A DNA stretch of 11,943 nucleotides from JADJQU01 sp035490315 (GTDB taxonomy: Bacteria; Planctomycetota; UBA1135; GCA-002686595): positions 1-11,943 of the forward strand of contig DATHET010000308.1 in the NCBI GenBank assembly GCA_035490315.1, given 5' to 3'. The notes under the pieces were generated by a model, which saw nothing but the letters and a program-made list of their open reading frames with translations, searched no databases and had not been told where the DNA came from. Positions 5,395-11,943 of the stretch are shown in pieces; positions within the stretch are counted from its first letter, which is position 1; each line of letters begins with the position of its first letter. A program made the translations under genes and the position numbers.

Positions 5395-6654
5395 ATGATC
5401 TTCCATGCATTCTTGATCGCGCTCTGCGCCCTGCAGAATCCGCCGGCGGGTCCCGCCCAGGTGCCCCAGGCTCCCGAGGCGGCCGTGTTGCTCGCGCCCG
5501 ATGCGGGAGTCCAGGCTCCGGCGCAACCTGCGACGCGCTCCACCGCCACCTTCACTCAGGGTGAGCGCAATCAACCGACGCTGGGACGCGGGACGGTCTC
5601 GACGAAAGTTCGCGCTCCGCTGGGAAGCCTGATCACGGTCCGCGGCCAGGAGGAGAACCACGTCTCCGGAATCGGCTTGATCACGGGCCTCGGCGGAACG
5701 GGCGACTCGGTCAACTTCATCCGCGCGCCGCTGACCAATTTCCTGCTGACTCACAACATCAAGATCGATCCGCAGCAGATCGTGTCCAAGAACGCGGCCC
5801 TGGTCAGCGTCGAGGCGACGATTCCGCCTGGCACGCAGCCTGGCCAGAAGATCGACGTGCGCGTCTCGGCGATCGGCGACGCGAAGAACCTCGAGAGCGG
5901 CGTGCTGCTGTTCACCGAGCTCTCCGATTCGAGCGGCCTGGACGTCTACGCCACCGCCTCCGGCCCGATCACGGTCGGCGGTTTCGCCAAGGAAGGCGAC
6001 GGGGCCAAGGTCGCGCGCAACTCGGTCACGGTCGGCGTGTTGACGCTCGGTGGCAAGGTCGAGCGCGCGGTGCCCTCCAACATCGTCAGCGAGCAGGGCT
6101 ACGTCTACCTCGACGCGCGCTCGGTCCACGGCTCCTACGGCAACCTTGTGCGCATCTCCGATGCGATCAACGCCCTCTACCCCGGCGTTGCTCAGCCCGT
6201 CAGCGACGGCCGCAGTGTGCGCGTCCGCGTGCCCCAGGATCTGCCCGAAGCGCAGCACATGGCCTTCGTCGATTCGATCCTGCGCCGCGAGATCGAGCCC
6301 GACGACTTCGCACGCGTGCTCGTCAACGAGCGCACCGGCGTGATCATCATGGGCGAGGGCGTGCGCCTGCGCCCGATGGCGGTGACCTTCGGCAACTTGA
6401 CGGTGACCGTCGCCGAGTCGAAGGAGACCAGCCAGCCCGGGCCCTTGTCCAACGGCAACACCACGCAACAGCCGCGCACGGACATCAACGTCCACGAGGA
6501 CAACAACGGACTGGTGCTGATCCCGGGCGCCGCGACGCTGGAAGAAGTCGTCGAGGTGCTCAACATCCTCGGCACCACGCCGCGCGACCTGATCAGTGTC
6601 CTGGAAGCCATGTCTCAAGGCGGGATGCTGCTCGCCGAAGTGCAGAGGATGTGA
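5395..6654 (+). CDS. flgI: Flagellar P-ring protein FlgI
   Basis: A 419-residue periplasmic P-ring subunit. The FlgI core starts near residue 70 and is unmistakable: VRGQEENHVSGIGLITGLGG (82-101) continuing into TGDS, KNAALVSVEATIPPGTQPGQ (132-151) continuing into KIDVRVSAIGDAKNLESG, and a C-terminal block with VLNILGTTPRDLISVLEAMS followed by GGMLLAEVQRM. The protein is longer than the roughly 345-380 residues usual for the family. The excess is a Pro/Ala-rich stretch at about 14-65 between a short signal peptide and the core. AGGAA at 5384-5388 overlaps the flgH stop and sits 6 bases before the ATG. The stop overlaps the next start (TGATG). P-ring assembly needs FlgA, encoded two genes upstream. 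Confidence 0.96.
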   Translation: MIFHAFLIALCALQNPPAGPAQVPQAPEAAVLLAPDAGVQAPAQPATRSTATFTQGERNQPTLGRGTVSTKVRAPLGSLITVRGQEENHVSGIGLITGLGGTGDSVNFIRAPLTNFLLTHNIKIDPQQIVSKNAALVSVEATIPPGTQPGQKIDVRVSAIGDAKNLESGVLLFTELSDSSGLDVYATASGPITVGGFAKEGDGAKVARNSVTVGVLTLGGKVERAVPSNIVSEQGYVYLDARSVHGSYGNLVRISDAINALYPGVAQPVSDGRSVRVRVPQDLPEAQHMAFVDSILRREIEPDDFARVLVNERTGVIIMGEGVRLRPMAVTFGNLTVTVAESKETSQPGPLSNGNTTQQPRTDINVHEDNNGLVLIPGAATLEEVVEVLNILGTTPRDLISVLEAMSQGGMLLAEVQRM

Positions 6655-7019
6655 TGCAGATCGGAGGCGACATCCAGATCGCGCAGACGGCGTCGTCCGC
6701 GCAGACCGATCAGCTGGCGAAGACCGCGGCTTCGCTGGCCGCGAAATCGAAGGACGCGAAGTCCCAGGCCGAGGTGCCGCATCAGTTCTCGAAGCTGATG
6801 GCCACGATGCTTGTCAAGGAGATGCGTCAGGCACTGCCTGAAGGCTTCTTCGGCGAGGGCACGGGCGCGGACATCTTCAACGGCTGGCTCGACGAGCACA
6901 TCGGCGCCGCCCTCGCGGAGCGCGACGGCCTGCGGCTCGAGGACATGATCGCGCATTCGATGCAGACCAAGATCGACGCTACCGCGGAGCCCGCACCGGC
7001 CAAGTTGGAACGCCCATGA
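6654..7019 (+). CDS. flgJ: Rod-binding protein (FlgJ N-terminal domain family)
   Basis: A 121-residue protein matching the rod-binding domain of FlgJ: HQFSKLMATMLVKEMRQALP at about 43-62, then a Gly-rich turn, then IFNGWLDEHIGAALAERDGL at about 79-98, leading into LEDMIAHSM. FlgJ in enterobacteria carries an additional C-terminal muramidase domain that opens peptidoglycan for the rod. It is absent here, as in many other phyla, so a separate hydrolase must do that job. I chose ATG 6654 (TGATG overlap with flgI; GAGGA at 6645-6649 four bases upstream). A GTG at 6651 is possible but too close to the Shine-Dalgarno. The stop overlaps the next ATG (7016-7019). Confidence 0.88.
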   Translation: MQIGGDIQIAQTASSAQTDQLAKTAASLAAKSKDAKSQAEVPHQFSKLMATMLVKEMRQALPEGFFGEGTGADIFNGWLDEHIGAALAERDGLRLEDMIAHSMQTKIDATAEPAPAKLERP

Positions 7020-7498
7020 GCAAACTCGACGCACTGGTGCGCCAGCTCGAGCTCTACGTCCAGGAAGAGCTCGACCTGCAGAAACGGACTCTCGAAGCCC
7101 TGCGCCAACAGGAGGCAGCTTTGTTCCATGGCGATCTCGACGCGATGCGAGCGCACGTGGAACGCGTCGACGGGCAGCTCTCGGGCTGCGTCGCGCGCGC
7201 TGCGCGACGGCACGAGCTGCTGCGCCGCTTCGGTCTGCATTTCGGCGTGGCGCCGGCCACGTTGACCTTGACCAGCATCTGCACGCGCCTCGGCCGCGAC
7301 GGCGAGGGCCTCGCGCGCATCGCCGCGCCGCTGCGCGAGGCGACCCTCGCGGTTTCGCGCACCACGCGGCGCCTGGGCGCCCTGGCGCGCATGCACGCGC
7401 GGTTGAACGACGACATCCTGCGCGATGTGCTCAAGGTCCAGGGCGTCGACGCTCAGGACATGGACCGCTGCGGCGCCCTTTTGAACGCGGAGGTCTGA
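7016..7498 (+). CDS. flgN: FlgN-like export chaperone for FlgK/FlgL
   Basis: A 160-residue, almost entirely helical, Leu/Arg/Ala-rich protein with no signal peptide or membrane segment. Its size, the predicted long N-terminal helices (about residues 3-50, including LVRQLELYVQEELDLQKRTL) and its position directly before flgK and flgL fit FlgN. FlgN is the cytosolic chaperone that holds FlgK and FlgL monomers for export. Sequence conservation in the FlgN family is weak, so the assignment rests mainly on fold character and context. The ATG overlaps the flgJ stop (ATGA). Its 3' end contains the strong Shine-Dalgarno GGAGGT (7489-7494) used by flgK. Confidence 0.75.
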   Translation: MSKLDALVRQLELYVQEELDLQKRTLEALRQQEAALFHGDLDAMRAHVERVDGQLSGCVARAARRHELLRRFGLHFGVAPATLTLTSICTRLGRDGEGLARIAAPLREATLAVSRTTRRLGALARMHARLNDDILRDVLKVQGVDAQDMDRCGALLNAEV

Positions 7499-7499
7499 A

Positions 7500-9836
7500 A
7501 TGAGCTCGCTCGCACTGAATACCGGCCTCAAGGCTCTGCTCGCGGCGCAATCGCGGCTCGAGACGATTGGACACAACGTTTCGAACGCCTCCACGCCGGG
7601 CTATTCGCGCCAGACGCTCGAAGTCGGCACCAGCGGCTCCATGCGCATCCGCGGCCTGATCCAGGGCACGGGCGTCGAAGCCCAGGTGGTCCGGCGCACC
7701 GTCGATCAACTGCTGCAGACGCGCCTGACGAACCAGGGCTCGGTGGTCGCGCGGCTCGAAGCGCGAGTCAGCGGCATGAGCGAAGCCGAAGGATTGCTCA
7801 GCACGGGGACCGGCAGCCTCGATCAGTTGTTCAAGAGCTTCTTCGGCAGCCTGTCGAGCTTGTCGACGACGCCTGAGGACAAGCAAGCCCAGGCCAACAC
7901 GCTGCAATTCGCCTCGGACATCGGCTCGAAGTTCAAGTCGCTCTCCGACGGCACCACGAACATCGGCATCGACGCGATCGAGCGCATCCAGAACCGCGTC
8001 GTCGAGGTCAACCAGCTCGCGGAGCGCATCAGCAGGCTCAACGCGCAGATCATGGGCAGCGAATCGGGCAGCGGCACGGCCAACGACATGCGCGACGCCC
8101 GCGAGCAGGCCGTCAACGACCTCTCGGCCTTGACCGACGTGCGCACGGTCGAGGACGGCCGCGGCGCTCTGCGCGTGCTCGTCGGCGGCCAGACTCTGGT
8201 CTCGCCGGTCGGATTCGAGCAGCTCGAGGTGGTCACCGACGGCCTGACGCAGGTCTCGGTCCAGATCAAGGACAGCGGCATCGACGCGGCGATCACCGGC
8301 GGCGAGATCGGCGGCCTGCTCGGAGTCGTTCGCGACTTCCTCCCGGGCCTGAAGGGCGACGTCGATCAGCTCGCTCACAATTTCATCCTGGAGATGAACC
8401 GCGTCCACTCGACCGGCATGCCTTCGAGCGGTCCGATGCGCGCGCTGCTCGGCGCCAACGCCCTGGTCGATCAGGACAGCGACGGCCAGGTCAGCGACGA
8501 GCTGCTCGCGAACGCGGGCCTCGGCTTCGACGTCAACAGCGGCGAGGTCTTCGTCAATGTCACCGACCAGGCGAGCGGCGTGATGCAGAAGCATCGCATC
8601 GCGATCGATGCCGGTCACACGACTGTCCAGGACCTGTTGAACAGTCTGTCTGCGATCGCGCACCTCTCCGCGTCGGTCGATGGCCAGGGCCACGTGCAGA
8701 TCCAGGCCGATCAGGGCTTCGGCTTCGACTTCTCGGCGCGCCTGGACGTCGCGCCGGACGACATCGGCAGCTTCGGAGGCGGACGCGCCTCGCTCGCCAG
8801 CGCTACCTCTGAGCCCTTCACCCTCGCGGTCGGCAACACGCTCGACTTCACCGGCCCGCTCGGCAACTTCTCGGTCGCGCTCCAGTCGCCGCAGTTCCAG
8901 GACATGAGCCAGGCCACGGCGGCGGAAATCGCGGCGGCCTTGAACAGCGACGCGAATTTCCAGGCCAACGGCCTCGTCGCACACGACGTCGGCGGCGCGC
9001 TGGTGATGCAGACCGCGGGATCGGGGACGAGCCAGACGTTCACGCTGCGCGGCGGATCGGCGAACGGCGCGCTCGGGCTCACGGCGAACACCGCGGTCCA
9101 GGGCCAGACGCTCGGCGTCGCTCCGGCGATCAGCGGCGCGTATACCGGCGCGGCGAACGACTCGTGGACCTTCCGGCCCAGCGGCGACGGCACGATCGGC
9201 ACGACGGCCGGACTCAAGCTCAACGTGTTCGACAAGCAGGGCGTGCAGATCGCGCAGCTCGACATCGGCGCGAACTACCAGCCGGGCACCGAGCTCGAGG
9301 TCGCGAACGGCGTCAAGGTCGCCTTCGGCCTGGGCAATGTCTCCGCGTCGAACAGCGATCTGTTCCAGCTCGACGTGATCGCCGATTCGGACACTTCGGA
9401 TCTCCTGCCCGCGCTGGGACTGGGGACCTTGTTCACCGGCAGCGATGCCTCGTCGATCGACGTGCGCTCCGACCTCGTCGATTCGCCCGAGCTCTTCGCT
9501 TCCTCGTCCACGGGCGCCGCGGGCGACGCCGGCAACGTGGTCAGGCTGCTCGAACTGGCGCAGCAGGGCATCGCCGGCCTGGGCAACGCCAGCTTCGACT
9601 CCAGCTTGATCGGTCTCGGCGCGAATGTCGCGACCGAGCTCTCGAGCGCGCGCGACGCGGCGGAGTCGGAAGACTTCCTGCGCCAGAGCCTCGAAGCGCG
9701 CCGCGACCAGACCAGCGGCGTCAATGTGGACGAAGAGCTGGCGCGGATGATCGAAGCTCAGCAGGCCTACGACGCGGCCGGCCAGTACATGCGCGTCGTC
9801 AGCGAGCTCTCCGCCACCTTGTTCAACATCCTCTAG
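7500..9836 (+). CDS. flgK: Flagellar hook-associated protein 1, FlgK (enlarged)
   Basis: A 778-residue hook-filament junction protein, larger than the roughly 550-650 residues common in proteobacteria. The N-terminal D0/D1 motif is LETIGHNVSNASTPGYSRQT (20-39). The D1 region around 195-237 (NDMRDAREQAVNDLSALTDV, then VLVGGQTLVSP) is typical. The C-terminus GVNVDEELARMIEAQQAYDA (740-759), continuing into the final hydrophobic helix ending NIL, is canonical. The extra length lies between about 310 and 690. It includes two flagellin-IN-like modules (about 362-405 and 440-520) and an acidic loop DQDSDG (324-329) resembling a calcium site. The ATG follows GGAGGT at 7489-7494 with ideal spacing, one base after the upstream stop. 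Export should depend on the FlgN-like protein encoded next to it. Confidence 0.96.
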   Translation: MSSLALNTGLKALLAAQSRLETIGHNVSNASTPGYSRQTLEVGTSGSMRIRGLIQGTGVEAQVVRRTVDQLLQTRLTNQGSVVARLEARVSGMSEAEGLLSTGTGSLDQLFKSFFGSLSSLSTTPEDKQAQANTLQFASDIGSKFKSLSDGTTNIGIDAIERIQNRVVEVNQLAERISRLNAQIMGSESGSGTANDMRDAREQAVNDLSALTDVRTVEDGRGALRVLVGGQTLVSPVGFEQLEVVTDGLTQVSVQIKDSGIDAAITGGEIGGLLGVVRDFLPGLKGDVDQLAHNFILEMNRVHSTGMPSSGPMRALLGANALVDQDSDGQVSDELLANAGLGFDVNSGEVFVNVTDQASGVMQKHRIAIDAGHTTVQDLLNSLSAIAHLSASVDGQGHVQIQADQGFGFDFSARLDVAPDDIGSFGGGRASLASATSEPFTLAVGNTLDFTGPLGNFSVALQSPQFQDMSQATAAEIAAALNSDANFQANGLVAHDVGGALVMQTAGSGTSQTFTLRGGSANGALGLTANTAVQGQTLGVAPAISGAYTGAANDSWTFRPSGDGTIGTTAGLKLNVFDKQGVQIAQLDIGANYQPGTELEVANGVKVAFGLGNVSASNSDLFQLDVIADSDTSDLLPALGLGTLFTGSDASSIDVRSDLVDSPELFASSSTGAAGDAGNVVRLLELAQQGIAGLGNASFDSSLIGLGANVATELSSARDAAESEDFLRQSLEARRDQTSGVNVDEELARMIEAQQAYDAAGQYMRVVSELSATLFNIL

Positions 9837-9842
9837 GCCACC

Positions 9843-11276
9843 ATGAATATCCGACCGACACAGGCCTCGACTTTCGCGCTGGTGCAGAACGGCCTGCTCA
9901 GCAACTTCGGCAAGCTCGTCTCCGCCCAGGAGCAGGTCTCGTCGGGCAAGAAATTCCTGCGCGCGTCCGACGATCCCGGCGCTTCCGCGCGCGCCCTCGC
10001 CTTGCAAGGCCGCGTCAGCGAGACCGCGCGCTATGTCGAAGCCATCGCTGGCGGCACGCGCGAGCTGGGCCTTGGCGCCACGGCCTTGCAGGACGCAGGC
10101 GAGCTGATCACCCAGGCCAAGGAAATCACGCTCGCGGGTCTCAACGGCACGCTCAGCGCCGAAGATCGCGCGGTGCTCGCCTTGCAGTTGCGCCAGATCA
10201 AGGCCCAGCTGCTCGACATCGCCAACACGAACGAAGGCGGCCGCTACCTGTTCTCCGGCACCGACGTGGGCTCGAAACCCTTCGAGACGGGCGACCGCCA
10301 CGGATTCGCGAGCACGGCCTACGGCGGAAACCAGGACCAGCACCAGCTGCTGGTCGGCGGCGATTTGCACGTCGCGATCGGCATCCCCGGCAGCGACATC
10401 TTCGCCGGCTTCGAGCCCGCGGGAGCGAGCTTCGAGGGCTTGACCGGCGCGAGCAACGGAACGAGCACCGACCAGGGCCTGGGACCGGTCACGCTCTTCG
10501 TGCGCCACGATTCGACCACCTTGACGATCCCCGGAGGTGTCGCGCTCGTCGCCGCGGGCGCCAACGACACGCTGATCGGCAACCACACCCTCGCGATCGA
10601 TCCGGTCGCGGGCACGGTGACCCTCGACGCCGGCCCCCCGCGCCAGCTACCCGCCGCGGGCTCGGCGAATTTCGCCGACTTCGAGCTGACCAACGATCGT
10701 GGCGACACGGTCCACCTCGACTTCAGCGCCTGGTCCGGCGCCGCGGCCAACGGAACCGTGGTCGGCGCGGGCTCGATGTCCCTCGATCAGACGACCTGGA
10801 CCGCGATCGACGGAGTCTCGACCGACGTCGAGCTCGTCGACGCGAGCACGAACACGGTGCTGCACGTCGACGTCACGGCGATCCACCGCTCGGGCAACGA
10901 GCTGGTCTCCTTCACGGGCACGGTCAACATTTTCGACGCCCTCGAATCGATCGCGGACACCTTGGAAAACGTCGATGGCCTCTCGGCGTCGGAGCAGGTG
11001 CGCCGCGTCAACCTGGTCTTCGACGAGGTCGACCGCAACCACGACAACGTGTTGGCCGGCCTGACGACGCTCGGAGCGCGCAGCGCGCGGATGCAGTCGC
11101 TCGACGAGAACTACGCCGGCGTCGACACGGAGCTGCGCTCGCAGATCTCGAACATCGAGGACGCTGATTACAGCCAGGTCGTGCTCGACATGATGCGCGC
11201 CGAGCAGACTTTGCAATTGACGCAATCGGTTGGATCCAAGCTCCTGCAGACCACCCTGCTCAACTTCCTGCGCTGA
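9843..11276 (+). CDS. flgL: Flagellar hook-associated protein 3, FlgL (enlarged)
   Basis: A 477-residue flagellin-like junction protein linking FlgK to the filament. The N-terminal flagellin-type helix region has SAQEQVSSGKKFLRASDDPG (27-46), then LAGLNGTLSAEDRAVLALQL (97-116) and GGRYLFSGTDVGSKPFE (132-148). The C-terminal helix EDADYSQVVLDMMRAEQTLQ (439-458) ends LLQTTLLNFLR. FlgL is usually about 300-320 residues. The added part is a Thr/Asp/Gly-rich, beta-strand-like insertion at about 200-360, where the surface-exposed domain sits in flagellins. The ATG is 6 bases after the flgK stop, without a good Shine-Dalgarno, so reinitiation or coupling is likely. FlgL rather than flagellin is chosen from the FSGTxxxxxPF segment and the position after flgK. 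Confidence 0.95.
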   Translation: MNIRPTQASTFALVQNGLLSNFGKLVSAQEQVSSGKKFLRASDDPGASARALALQGRVSETARYVEAIAGGTRELGLGATALQDAGELITQAKEITLAGLNGTLSAEDRAVLALQLRQIKAQLLDIANTNEGGRYLFSGTDVGSKPFETGDRHGFASTAYGGNQDQHQLLVGGDLHVAIGIPGSDIFAGFEPAGASFEGLTGASNGTSTDQGLGPVTLFVRHDSTTLTIPGGVALVAAGANDTLIGNHTLAIDPVAGTVTLDAGPPRQLPAAGSANFADFELTNDRGDTVHLDFSAWSGAAANGTVVGAGSMSLDQTTWTAIDGVSTDVELVDASTNTVLHVDVTAIHRSGNELVSFTGTVNIFDALESIADTLENVDGLSASEQVRRVNLVFDEVDRNHDNVLAGLTTLGARSARMQSLDENYAGVDTELRSQISNIEDADYSQVVLDMMRAEQTLQLTQSVGSKLLQTTLLNFLR

Positions 11277-11278
11277 TC

Positions 11279-11605
11279 ATGATCGACCCCGCTTCGAAAA
11301 CTGGTCTTCCGCTCCCCGCGACGACGGGCACGCGTCCGATCTCTGGGGTTCCCGCTCCGGACTCGGTCGACGGCGGCAGCGTCGCTCGAGGCGCGCGCTT
11401 CCAATCCCTGCTCGAGGAGCTCGAGCTGCGCTCCCAGGCGATCGCGCGCAAAGCCGAAGGGCCGATGTCCGCGCAATCCCTGCCGACCGCGGTCGAGGAC
11501 GCGCGAGCGTCGCTGGAGGATGCGCTCGCGCTCAGCCAGAGCCTGCTCGAGGCCTTCCGCCAGAGCACGGCGCAAGCCGGGGGCGGCAAGGCTGACCATT
11601 CGTGA
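11279..11605 (+). CDS. Small protein of unknown function at the flagellar operon end
   Basis: A 108-residue protein I do not recognise. The first 35 or so residues are Pro/Gly/Thr-rich and probably disordered. The rest is helical: ARFQSLLEELELRSQAIARK at about 39-58, then AVEDARASLEDALALSQSLL at about 71-90. It has no Cys, signal peptide or membrane segment. The start lies 2 bases after the flgL stop and lacks a Shine-Dalgarno. The stop overlaps the GTG of the next gene (GTGA), so it is embedded in the operon and codon use matches its neighbours. Size and layout (disordered N-terminus, helical C-terminus) recall small flagellar regulators or chaperones such as FlgM, but I see no FlgM motif. 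Treat it as an unassigned flagellar-operon protein. Confidence 0.7.
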   Translation: MIDPASKTGLPLPATTGTRPISGVPAPDSVDGGSVARGARFQSLLEELELRSQAIARKAEGPMSAQSLPTAVEDARASLEDALALSQSLLEAFRQSTAQAGGGKADHS

Positions 11606-11943
11606 AATCGGCCGCCGATTCGCGCAGCCTGGAGCGCGCCCTGGCCTTGATGGAGCGCTGCCTGCGGCCCGCCGGCGCTGCCTCGCTCGCGGCTGAATTC
11701 CCGCTGGTCTTCGAAGAGCGCTTCAGCGGCCGCGTCGTGACCTACCAGGAGAAGGGCGACGTGCGCTCGACCTGCGCCCTGCTCGTGCGCGATCTCGTGA
11801 TCGAAGGGTCCCGCCTGCGCGTCGGCTTGATCGGCTCGGTCGCGACCCAGCCTAGCTGGCGCGGTCGCGGATTGGCCTCGCGCGTACTCGAGGAAGCCGA
11901 GCACAGTCTCGCCCGCGAGGGTTGCGCTGCTGCCTTGCTCTGG
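11602..11943 (+). CDS. GNAT-family N-acetyltransferase, N-terminal part (3' end beyond window)
   Basis: The frame opens at GTG 11602 (overlapping the previous stop, GTGA) and stays open for 114 codons to the window edge. The acetyl-CoA-binding motif A of GNAT enzymes is visible at about 79-97: SVATQPSWRGRGLASRVLEE, with the R-G-R-G-L-A pyrophosphate-binding loop at 87-92. The preceding beta-strands (about 57-78) match the usual core, and the first 35 residues are an extra helical segment. Substrate is unknown. Acetyltransferases are encoded in some flagellar loci for flagellin-glycan synthesis (PseH, FlmH types), but this motif is generic, so that link is only suggested by position. A GTG start without a Shine-Dalgarno points to translational coupling. 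Confidence 0.8.
   Translation, partial: MKSAADSRSLERALALMERCLRPAGAASLAAEFPLVFEERFSGRVVTYQEKGDVRSTCALLVRDLVIEGSRLRVGLIGSVATQPSWRGRGLASRVLEEAEHSLAREGCAAALLW

Noticed and set aside
7431..10586. A 1051-codon open frame on the minus strand across flgK and flgL
   Set aside because: It is the antisense of two certain genes. Its product is a low-complexity Arg/Ala/Asp/Glu-rich string with no domain, as expected from GC-rich codon bias.
9164..11167. A 667-codon open frame on the plus strand in another phase of flgK/flgL
   Set aside because: Arg/Ala/Gly-rich out-of-frame translation of canonical genes, with no recognisable motif.
11279..11605. FlgM anti-sigma factor
   Set aside because: Length and disorder are similar, but the conserved C-terminal FlgM helices that contact sigma-28 are not recognisable.
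1..11943. CRISPR array, tRNA, rRNA or insertion sequence
   Set aside because: No regularly spaced direct repeats, tRNA-like cloverleaf, rRNA sequence or transposase frame was seen on either strand.

Overview
The window is GC-rich bacterial DNA dominated by a late flagellar (rod, ring and hook-filament junction) gene cluster on the + strand. The order is flgF-flgG-flgA-flgH-flgI-flgJ(rod-binding domain only)-flgN-like-flgK-flgL, followed by a small unrecognised gene and the start of a GNAT acetyltransferase. FlgH, FlgI and FlgA together imply an outer membrane and a peptidoglycan layer, so the organism is a flagellated diderm. The gene order, the large FlgK and FlgL, and the neighbouring FG-GAP lipoprotein with DxDxDG loops suggest a Planctomycetota member or, less likely, a deltaproteobacterial-type lineage. 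This is inference from protein character; there is no rRNA or other marker in the window.

Layout. (1) 1-563, minus strand: 5' part of an FG-GAP repeat lipoprotein gene that runs off the left edge. (2) 564-791: short divergent intergenic region. (3) 792-1838: an accessory patch with visibly lower GC. Two lines counted by hand inside the SEC-C gene are about 55% GC, against about 70% for a line inside flgK. It holds an MNT-type nucleotidyltransferase, a 37-codon remnant of its HEPN (DUF86/HepT-like) partner, and a zinc-ribbon plus SEC-C protein whose ATG overlaps the stop codon of the remnant. (4) 1839-2282: 444 bp without a credible gene. It contains several inverted repeats and ends in a good candidate sigma-54 promoter. 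(5) 2283-11943: the flagellar operon, with all genes on + and almost no intergenic space.

The flagellar genes form one assembly programme. FlgF and FlgG build the rod. FlgA helps assemble the P ring (FlgI), and FlgH forms the L ring. The FlgJ-type protein caps or binds the rod. The FlgN-like protein would chaperone FlgK and FlgL, which form the hook-filament junction and are encoded immediately downstream. Stop/start overlaps (TAGTG, ATGA, TGATG, ATGA, GTGA) indicate translational coupling.

The best leads are: the decayed MNT/HEPN module whose HEPN reading frame now leads directly into a SEC-C gene; the sigma-54 promoter that would give an almost leaderless flgF transcript with no Shine-Dalgarno; an FlgH with no lipobox; expanded FlgK and FlgL central domains; and the unidentified 108-residue protein plus acetyltransferase at the operon end.
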